Shown piece after piece: positions 51,601 to 63,000 of a DNA stretch of 64,000 nucleotides. The translations under genes and the position numbers were made by a program. Source of the stretch: Amphiura filiformis (Eukaryota; Echinodermata; Ophiuroidea; Amphilepidida; Amphiuridae). The notes beneath the pieces are model-generated. The model saw only the letters and a list, made by a program, of their open reading frames with translations, was not told the DNA's origin and did not search any database. Numbering within the stretch: position 1 is the stretch's first letter; the number at the start of each line of letters is the position of its first letter. The DNA is taken from the NCBI RefSeq assembly GCF_039555335.1, contig NC_092642.1:11232752-11296751 (forward strand). The letters are read 5' to 3'.

Positions 51601-54600
51601 ATCACATGATAGGTTTGTCAATGAGATGCAGGTATTTCCTGACCTGTTTCAATTAACCAATCAGGAGAGTGTTTCTGTATTTGCATATTCAAGAGATGCC
51701 GGTATTTCCTGACCTGTTTCAATTAACCAATCAGGAGAGTGTTTCTGTAGTTACATATTCATGAGATGCAGGTATTTCCTGACCTGTTTCAATTAACCAA
51801 TCAGGAGAGTGTTTCTGTATTTACATATTCATGAGATGCAGGTATTTCCTGACCTGTTTCAATTAACCAATCAGGAGAGTGTTTCTGTAGTTACATATTC
51901 ATGAGATGCAGGTATTTCCTGACCTGTTTCAATTAACCAATCAGGAGAGTGTTTCTGTATTTGCATATTCACACAATTCCACCCTCTACTGAGCATGAAA
52001 GAATTGTGCCAAGATGTAGTAGAGAAATATATACATGTAGTCAGTGAGGTAGAATCAAAGAGTACCGACTCCACCGTGTTTGTGTGTCGCTCATGGAGGT
52101 GACATGCTACAAAATGAATAATTATCTTAGAGAAGTTTTAAGGGCTTTGCATATTATATTATCTCAGTTATAGTTCTAAATACCATATTCTCTCTAATAA
52201 AAGCCCCCTCAAATAAATGCCCCACCACTTTTTGCAACCAAACTATCCCATAAATGCTGAAAAAGCATACAGTACCTGTATTTTCGAACATGTAATCCCT
52301 GATTTCACGATATCGATGGGTGCATCCATTGTTATCGATCTTGTTTACAGTATTTGTATAAATTCCTTATTGTTTGTGGAGCACTGCAGCACTGCCAGAT
52401 AGTATTAATGATGTTTTTAATGGGAATTGTCATTGTAATAAAGGTATTTAATTAACTCCCCCTCCCCCTCGGAAAATGCAAAGCTCCTGGGGCGTTAATT
52501 AGAATATGGTATATATATTGTGGTTCTTTAAGCCAAAAGTGTTCCCTGATTTTATAGACACTTTAAAACGTCACTTGAGGCTAATAAGGTCATAATACCT
52601 GTTGAATTGAAAGTGCAGTATTTGAACTCCTTACCATCAATGTTATGCCTGTCATACAGCTCCTGCGAGTTGGAATGAGGAAATAAATCCTGAAACATTT
52701 CAAAAACTAACTTGCCCTCAACCTTACCTTAAATGCAATGTGCAATAAATATGCTTTTGCTAATGTAAAATTGTACATATCAGTTAAATGTAACAGTAGA
52801 CCTGATGCTGCACATATAATTGCATGGCACCAAACTTGGAAGCAGTATTCAAGAAAGAGGAAAACTTTGATGGCAAACAAGATTTGAAAAAGGCTATTAA
52901 AATGATATAGGGGACTGAGAGGCTACAAATGGCTGTTAGTGGAGTACCCTTAAGCTCCCCCTATTTTCCACACCCCAAATAAAACCTTGCTTATATATGA
53001 GATGCTTCTTCAGGGATCAACAATAGCATTAAATTGCAGCAGGATGTAAAATATGCATTAAGTGTTGCCGTACATAACTGTCAACCAAAGTCTCTATTAT
53101 TTTTTTTCAAATGATGAATGTGTCCAGTGTAATGCAGAATTGCCACTTTTTCCTTCTTTTGCCTGAATTCCTTCTTTTTTACAAGTCCAAATTTGCACAC
53201 TTTGCATACTTTTTGTTCCAAATTTATGTGCTATTTCAGGCATTTTTTTTATCAGGTTCAGGCTTGAGTGGTACTAAATGGCATCTCTGCTAATGTCAGA
53301 GATGACAGCATAGTTCAAACACAGTGCTGTAAAAGTAGTCAATTTCATGGTTGTAATATTTTGCACTTTGCTGATTTTGAACTAAACTCCTCAACAAAAG
53401 TTTGGAAAGTTTTTTCAAGCATCAGTATCTCCAATTATTTGTGACATATTCATATCGTGTTGCATATCACTGCATAGCTACAATACTCCCCTTTACAATG
53501 TCACCCCATTTGAAACAACAACATTTTTCACGGCTGAGTACACGCCTTGTGAATGTAGTGGAGTCTCAAACAGAATGTGCCAAATTTACCATTATTCTGT
53601 GCTCAAACGAAGCTAGCCACTAACCTCAATAGCGGGTGGAAAAACCACAGGCAGCCACAATAGTCAGGCACCTTCTCCTCATGCTGCTCACCGACCTGGT
53701 TTATCGTTACTGTGGGATGGAATTCCATTCTTCCACAAGGATTAAATCATAAGTCATTCAATGTGGTTGCCTATGGGCTTCTTTGGCACGCACAGCACGA
53801 TCAAACTGGTCCCACAAGTGTTCAATCGGGTTGAGGTTTGGCCCCCGGGTCTGGCTTGATGGCAGGCCATTTTGACTCTACTCCCATATTCTGTAGATAG
53901 TCGTTGACTACCGTGGCTATGTGGGGCGAGCGGTGTCATTTTGGAGGATTGCATTAGGTCCCAGATTGTGAAGTTATGGGATTGCAGCTTGCTGCACAGA
54001 ATAATGGTCAATTTGGCAAATTCATTTTGAGACCCCACTACATTCACAAGGCATGTACTCAGCCGTGAAAAATGTTCTACTCCCATATTCTGTAGATAGT
54101 CGTTGACTACCGTGGCTATGTGGGGCGAGCGGTGTCATCTTGGAGGATTGCATTAGGTCCCAGATTGTGAAGTTATGGGATTGCAGCTTGCTGCACAGAA
54201 TAATGGTCAATTTGGCAAATTCATTTTGAGACCCCACTACATTCACAAGGCATGTACTCAGCCGTGAAAAATGTTATTGTTTCAAATGGGGTGACAATGT
54301 AAAGGGGAGTATTGTAGCTATCCAGTGATATGCAACACGATATGAATATGTCACAAATAATTGGAGATACAGATGCTTGAAAAATTTTTCCAAACTTTTG
54401 TTGAGGAGTTTAGTTGAAAAGTTCCACTTTTACAGTATAAAATATTTAAAAAAATGACAAGTGATGTGTATAAACATCAAGTAAAATAAGAATAATATAA
54501 AATAGTTTAGTGGAAATTCTAAGATAAAAACAACACTACAAACAACCCAATCATAGTCTGTGCTTGCTTCAAAAAATGTAAAGCTCTAGGCTGCTATATT

Positions 54601-56877
54601 AACTAGCTTACCAATAGCAATACCATGAACCCTGCTGCATGCATGATTATGTCATGTTTGTGCTGAGACAAAAATGTTACATGTACCTATGTGCTTCTTT
54701 GTGCATCTGTAAAAATCAATGGTTACCTAGTGAACAATTTGCTGTTAAATAAGGCTGCCGACAAATTCTTAGTGGATTCAAAATGACCAATTACCCAAAT
54801 GTGGATGCGGAACATAGTGAGTTTACTTCTGACGTCAATGCCTGGCAGTATGTGCACGCATCATCACAATTTCCATTGCTTTATGCCTGGTAGTATGCAC
54901 GCGCATCATATTTTGTTCAGGGCTTGTGTTTTTAAAACTCCCCAGCTACATCACAATAAAGCTATTGAATATTGTAGTGGTTGCACGGGGTTCACTCAAG
55001 CATATCAATATACCAGTCACTTGCCTTGGTTGATAAACATTGAGGTCAACTCATCTATAAAGCAATCCACCTGTTAGCTATAGGCTACATTATAATCTGG
55101 ATTGGTTCAGATCAGATTGGAGAGTCAGAACAAATTCAAATAATAATAATAATATTAGATTGAAAGCATTGCACAGTCTATAGCTGACCAAAAGTTAGGA
55201 GATGGAGAAACACACAGAGAAAGGAAAATATGTAGGAAATCTCTGCAATCAGCTGTGGATCATGAAATCAATGAAAAAACACAAAATTGTGCTTAGACTA
55301 AATATAAAATACATAGCATACATAAAAAAAATAACTCAAATTAGCGTGGATCATCAAATCAGTTTGGATCTATCTTAGGTCAAATTAATGCTGGTTGATT
55401 GAAATTACTCTGTCTTGTTTCATATTGAACTGGACTAATTTGGATCTTGCTTACCTCGCCTAGAATGGTTTCATTCCTGGCAGAATTAAGGGGGTACTAC
55501 ACCCATGTGGTAAATTTGTGATCATTTTTGCATTTTTTTCAAAAAATAATAACACACTGGTTACAAAAGTTATGTATATTATTGGGGCAAGGAATCCAAT
55601 TACTACACTGAAATTTAATTGACTCAAGACCAGCAGTTCAGTATATATGATAGGATATGAGGTACATCCTAGCAGTACCTCATTTCTTATCATAAATAAC
55701 GAACCGCTTGTCTTGGGTCACTGAAATTCCAGTGTAGTAACTAGATTCCTTGCCCCTATAATATACATAACTTTTGTTACCAGTGTGTTATTAGTTTTGA
55801 GAAAAGCAAAAATAGTCACAATTTACTACAGGTGTAGTACCCCTTAAGTCGTCTTCAAACAAGCACCATTTCATAATTGTGCTTCCGTTGTCTAGATTTT
55901 TCTTTAATTCAGATAGCTGCATTTGGCAAATTGCATTGATTTAGATCTAACTGAATTGATCCAAATAAGTTATGTAAAGAGTCCTTTATAACCTGTGGAT
56001 GTTGCTAAAACTTGCTTTATGTGCAATGCATGCTAATGTAGATGTAGGGCTAAAAACTGCAAAAAGCATCAGTACCGTAAGTGGAGGTAGACTGTGAAAT
56101 TTGTATGGACTTCAGTAAGATTTCTGCATAATAATGATGCATGCAGCCATAGCTTTAATGTAAACTTGCAATAAATTAACTTATTTCTGAATAAAGTCTA
56201 ATTATACAAGTTTTAGTGAAACTTATTGTATAAAATCTAAACACTCTTCCCAGATTCCGAAGTTTTCAGGAGCAGTTTGAGGCCCCTCTGTCGTCTCTAT
56301 TTACAGCACTGAAAGATACATGGTATTCTAACTTGTAGTTTGTTCTATATATGTGTTGCATAGATGTATGTATATAAGTACTCTTGATGATGTAACTTGT
56401 GATGCAGCAAGCATGTTGCTATTTCTTTGCTTTCCTTCTTTCTGTCTTCCATCAATCAATGTGCCTGCGCTGCAAATTGCTTCCAGTTTGCTGGGCTGTG
56501 AAAGTATTGTTCAGTTTCTCTTTTTCTGCAGTTTCATGTGAAGTGAACATGATTCTTTTCTGTGTATTTATCCCCATACATACATTTCCCTTCTATCCTC
56601 TCCTTTCCTTTTCATTCCTTTTTTCGTTTCCTTTTTTTTTCTTTCCCTTTCCTTCCTTTCCTTTCCCTTCATTCCTTTCTTTTCCTTTCCCTTTCTTTTT
56701 CCCTCCGTTCATTTCCTTCCTTTCATTTTTCCCTTTTCCTTTTCCTTTCCATTTCACTATCCATTATTTTATCTTTCCTTTCCCCTTACTTTTCTTTTTT
56801 ATTTAATTCTTCCTTTTGAATTCTTTCATATGAATTCTTTCTTGTGTATTCTTTTTCAAATCTTTCTGTTTTCATTC

Positions 56878-56952
<75 letters not shown>

Positions 56953-56969
56953 CTTTCTATCTTTTTTTT

Positions 56970-57013
<44 letters not shown>

Positions 57014-57015
57014 TT

Positions 57016-57047
<32 letters not shown>

Positions 57048-60000
57048 TCCTTTCTCCCTTCCATCTTTCTTTCTTTCTTTCTTTCTTTCTTGTAAATATG
57101 TGTCAAAATGCCATTTATAAATCATCTGATGATTTTAACTTCAATGCCTTTGCTTGCCTTTTAGTTGGTATGTGTAAAGACATTATGCTACAAGTGGAGT
57201 ATGCAATCCTAATACATGTATGTCTATGTTTTCTCAGTTGTTTCGTTTCTTATTTTCCTGCTTTTGTTTTTGTTTTTGTTTTGTTCTGTTACATTATGTA
57301 AGTATTGATAGTCACCTATGTATTCAAATCCACGCTATAGTGCATAAATAACGACAACTGTTCTGGCAAATATATTGACAAATTGTGGGACAGTTTTGTA
57401 CCAATTTGCATTGTGTCAGGTTTATTAAAACCTGTTGAAAATCTGTTGCCTTGGAAACAGTGTACCATTGTATCCAGAAAGGGAAAGATTCAGTGTCAGA
57501 ATCTTTGTATAGAGCCCACATTGTCCATTGATTGCAAAGATGTGAGTTTCAAAATCTTGATTTGGATTGGATCATTACTATTCAAACTTCTCCAAATTAA
57601 CACCTCTTAGCATCAAAATTAGTATTGCACTGTTTAAAAAGTGATTATACTATAATATGTAATCATTTAAATGAAATTAACCACTATTCTTTTCCCAAAA
57701 GACTCTATTCTGACATCTTTAGGCTTTGATTTCCTTTTCAAGTCTACCTTACATGATGCATAAGAGCTCATTAACTAATACAACAATATTACCTTCATTT
57801 TGGGCACATATATATTTGTGAGAATTAATGGTAACATGAATAATTAATATGGACAATATTAACATTACTAACTGTGAGCATCAACCAAGAATTAAAATGG
57901 TTTTGTCATATGTACTAACTTTGGTGTATTTTGAGATTTTTAATTTTTATTTGATGAATTAATCAGTAAATAAAAGAATAAACTTATTTAAAGCCACATG
58001 TAAATTGTCTTTTCAATATACTTTTCAATACAAATAATAACATTAAAAAAATTAATAGCAAATGAAGCCATGCATGTAAATTGCGGTGGGTACTGTTTAT
58101 AAACAAAATCAACTGTAATAAAAGAATGTGGATCTTAGTATTTAGAAGCAAATAGATTCACAAGCCTGTCCTAAGTGGAAAAGTGTCAAATTTTGCATGA
58201 TTGTAAGGTTGCATGCCGTTGCATATGTGCACTGTGATTTTGTCTGAAAAAGTTACAAATGTATTGTTGTGTATGTAATATTGACACTGTTTGTTCCAAA
58301 TTGAAATAAGATTAAGATCATGCTGTTTAAAGTTCTTTTCTCTTCAAATCCTGTCATATTTTAATCAACGTTCATAGTGTAAGTTTCATTTTGAGGAGAA
58401 AAACAGACTGTTAAATATCCAGATAGAAAGTGTGAATTTATAAGCAAGTATGCTTGGGCTTTGCTTCTTATCAGTTTAATGCATTTAACCAATTTGCATC
58501 TCCTCATCAAACTAAAGGCTAACTTGATTGTCAAAAAACATAAAACATTAACATGCAAGATTAATGTTACCAAATGCTTTTGAGCTAACCTTCCAATTCA
58601 TCTATTGGCATACTATTCCAATTCCCATGCATTATAGCTACATGCATTTATATATAACTCACATTAGAGAATATATATGGAAAAACAACTCCATTTTCGC
58701 AAATATTTCATTCACAAATTACCAATGCCTAGCATATTCAGGGGACTTCATTTGTGTAATTCAGAAATCCGATGCTTTTTCCAAACATGTGAAAATGGAA
58801 ATATTTAAAAATTCTTGGGCATTTGTGAATCTTACCCTATTTGCAAAAGTATCTTACGAAATGAGAAGTTTTACAGTATTAGGGCTTGAATTAAAAATTT
58901 TTATGGGGCTACAAATTGCTCTGCTGGCATTAGCACCAATCCGGCTTGAAATGTGGGGAGGGGGGACAATCAGCCTGCATTGTCAAAAAGTGGCTGAGAA
59001 GAACAAAAAATGGGTAATTTTACCAAAAAGTGATGGGGGACACATCCCCTGTCCCCCCGGGATTAACACCCATGTCTGCTGGTAATATTTGTGTGTCTTT
59101 CTGGAGAGTTTTCATCACAAATTGTACTCATTTGTAGCATTTAGGAGATTATGGGTTGTAATGCATCAAGCAGAGCTATGAATCACACTCCTGAGGTGTT
59201 TGAGATGAGTTTTTTAAACTGCTATTTATTTATACTCTCCATGAAAATCAAGCCCTGATATATCATATCTTCCCCCATAAATTGTTTGGTTATAACTGTT
59301 TGTTTATGTCTATCCGGGTTCCCAGTGCTCCAGATACTCCAAGTGAAGAACCAAGCAGTTCAAACACACCCACACCTGCTGAAAAACCCAGTGAATCGGC
59401 CGTCTCAGCCGCAGCCAATATCTCATCAGACGAGGATGAGGATGAGCAGCCACAGCCTCCAATGGAATACGAAGATGATGAATCCGGCAATGAGAGCTTC
59501 ATGTCAGATAGTAGCGACATCTTTTATATGCTGTATGATGCAGTTGCCACAGCCAAAGACTCCTTGGGTAAGCTACAGGGTGGCTAAATAAGTCTTCACA
59601 GTGGGTATAATTGAATACTTTGAGATTCCAAATTAGCTAACGGCTAGGAATTATGTTGATGGGAGTACAAGGTTCACACTATGTCTCCAATTCTATGGTT
59701 CTAACTAAGTATTAGACTAAGGGAGCTTGGACAGTGTATATGGCTAGCCAGCTATGGGCAATTCTGATTTTCATGCATGTGGACCAAAATAGTGTACCCG
59801 GGGACTGCCTTTTGAGGAGAGTGAGAGCAATCACTCTCTACTGCTCTCCTGAAATCTGATATAGGAGAGTGATTTTAGCTCTCCTTAGTTGACCATTCTC
59901 TCCTTACATTCTATTGTAAATACTCTAAACAGCTCTCCTTTAAGGCTCCAGAAGAGCTTTTTAATGCTCCTGCAAATTCCAAAAGACAGTCCCTGTTGTA

Positions 60001-63000
60001 CCCTAACATTTTTTAGCAAAGGTCCAAACTTTATTAACAATAATTGGCATGTATCATGAATGTTGCATAGGGCAACACATTACACATGAAGCTTGTCAGG
60101 TACATGATATCTCTGAATGTAGCTTTCAGATGATTTTGAATTAAACTTCAATTTGTGTAATTTTCTTTCCATTCTAGGACACTTGATATGCGAGCCATTT
60201 ATGCGTCTACCAAGTAGGAGGGTGTACCCAGACTACTACGAGGAGATAGAACAGCCGACTGCCCTGAGTAAGATTAGGACCAAGATCAAGGTGAGTTAAG
60301 GCAATGCCAACCCTCCGTGATTCTCATGGAGGCACTGTTAAATTAATGAATTTTTTGTACATTCCTACAAACAAATCTCAAATTGAAGAAAACAGACTCG
60401 CAGTTTGGCCATAAGGTCATGATTTTTGAACTGCTACCCTGCTGACTCCAGTTAGCACACAGGGGACATATCTAAGTTCACAGTGGCAACAGTTAACCTA
60501 TAATGCACTAAATCTTCAAAAGGTTATGCATGTATAAAATGACCTGTTAATACTTTTGTTGTTACTCACAGACCAGAAAGTATGAGTCGCTTGATGAGTT
60601 AGCTGCAGAGATGAATCTTCTATTTAAGAATGCCAAACAGTACAATGAACCCAAATCCAAACTCTTCAAAGATGCGGATCATCTGCAGAGACTAATGCTG
60701 ATAAGGAAGAAAGACTTGGATAGAGCAGAAATTGCAGTTGTCAAGGTATGCAAAGCAATCATGAGTGGGATTTGGGTATCACATTCACATGGATGGGTTG
60801 TGGGTATCACATGGATGGGGTGTGGGTATCACGGATGGGGTGTTGGTAGACACATGGATGGGGTGTGGGTATCACATGGATGGGGTGTGAGTATCACATG
60901 GATGTAGTATAGACATCGTATGGATGTGGTGTGGGGATCTTATTGAAGTGGTATGGGTATCATATGGATGTGGTATGTGTATCTCATGGATGTAGTATGG
61001 GTATCTCATGAATGTGGTGTGGCTATCTCATTGATGTAGTATGGATAACATGGATGTGGTGTAGGTATCACATTGGTGTGGTATGGATAGCATGGATGTG
61101 GGTATCACATGGATAACATGGATGTGGTGTAGGTATCACATGGGTGTGGTATGGATATCACATGAATATGGTATGGGTCAGGGTTCACAGTTTATCGCGT
61201 TTTCGCGTCCGGGATGCTTTTTGAACTCACTGGACCCGGAAAAAGTAAGATTATGTAACCTGAATGGGTCCAGCAGGCTGTGTTTGGACCCGGAAAAAAT
61301 CCCATCCAAGAAATAGAAAATATCATCATAGATCGCCATTGTGCGATAACCCAGCTCAATCGGCTCACTATTCATTCATAAATTACATACAATTACAAAA
61401 ATCGCTGCAACATGATACACACCTCATCGCTATTTCATGCACAGATATTTGATCAGCGATACAAGGGGAACTGTGGAAGAGGTTGACTTGGCGATTTTTT
61501 TTCCGGATCGTGCAAATATTATGTTACAATAAAAATGTCAACAAAACAGGGTCAATTCCTGGTGAGATCGCGAAAACACGTTTTTGCGGTAGTTGTATAT
61601 TTCAACCGAGCAAATATAACAAAATAACCAAATAATTAGATGATTAAAGTAGTGCATGTTATTAGGTAGTAATTGCAGTTCTTTATGAGAAAGTCGGCCG
61701 ATCGCGGCAAGTCGTCCTTTACCCAGTAATTTGACTCGACTTTGGTAAGTTTTGGGTGCCAAATTCAGCATACTTTAATATTTATCGTTTGTGCCAGTAC
61801 TGAAAATACATTTCCGGGTGTTTATGAAGTTTCGTACATAAGTACAATTTGGACCCACAAAAATCAATTTGGGACCCGCAAATTTCAACTAAATGGGATC
61901 TGAATGGGTCCAGCATAAAAAAAGTGGACCCGGATATTTGAGAGCAAACTGTGAACCCTGGTATGGGTATCACATGGATATGGTATGAGTATCACATGGG
62001 TGTGGTATGGGTATCACATGGATATAATGTGTGTATCATGTGTGTATTATACAGAGCACTAGTGATCATCACATGGCTGTTGATTGCAGAAAATCAAAAC
62101 GGGTTCATAATACCCTGTCCAAATTAAGGAAAAGATCATTATGATCATATTATGTGATACTGAACTTGTATGATGAAAAATACAACTTTATTGTATATAT
62201 TTTCTTAGCCTGAGGTAAGCGAAGACGAAGGACCAGAGAAGAAGAAACGGGGTCGTAAACCTGGAAGTGGCTCGACACCAAGTTCCAGTACTGCATCTTC
62301 CGTTGCCGGAGATGAGAAACCAAAGAAAAGAACAAGGGAGTCCAGTGAAGGGAAGGGTGCACTGAAGGCTTCTATGACAGCTTTGGTGGATTCTTTGGTT
62401 CATTACAAGGTATGGTCATAATAGTTAGTAGTTATAGTATGTTGGGGTGTCCCTACCTGTGTCTAAGTACTGGCAACCAAAGACATCAACCCATCCTGTT
62501 GAGTTTTACTTACAAACTAGGGACACACACTTGGTGATCCACAGCCTCATCCTCCAACTTACTCCAAAAAAGTTAAGATTGTTATACCATCAGAAACCTA
62601 TCCATACACCATGTTTGTGTACATAACCTGTCTTGCAGATTCAGTCGTTTGACAAAGACATTGTCCAATATGTATTTTTGGGCTTTGGCACTGCAATACA
62701 TGCAATTATGCATAACTCGCAAATATGCAATGTCCAAATCAACTGAAATTGTGGAAATTAACTTTCTTTTTTATTCTCAACAGAGAAAAATGGAAGAGTA
62801 GACTGTGCAAACTTGTTATGCCCTATTTATGTATTAAATGTGAAAATGTCTTTTTATTTTGATGTATATATTAATCTCTCGTATACCTTCATGTGTCTCA
62901 CACAGGATAAAACGGATCGGTACCCTATCGCTATCTTCATTGAAAAACCTTCAAAGAAACTGTACCCAGACTACTATCATGTGATAACAGAACCAATTGA

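Noticed and set aside
56562..57125. Long open frames of Phe/Ser/Leu or Lys/Glu/Arg
   Set aside because: Produced by CCTTT and CTTT simple repeats on both strands.
58885..59262. Possible element bounded by AGGGCTTGAA and TCAAGCCCT
   Set aside because: Only about 10 bp of inverted end with no flanking duplication; too weak.
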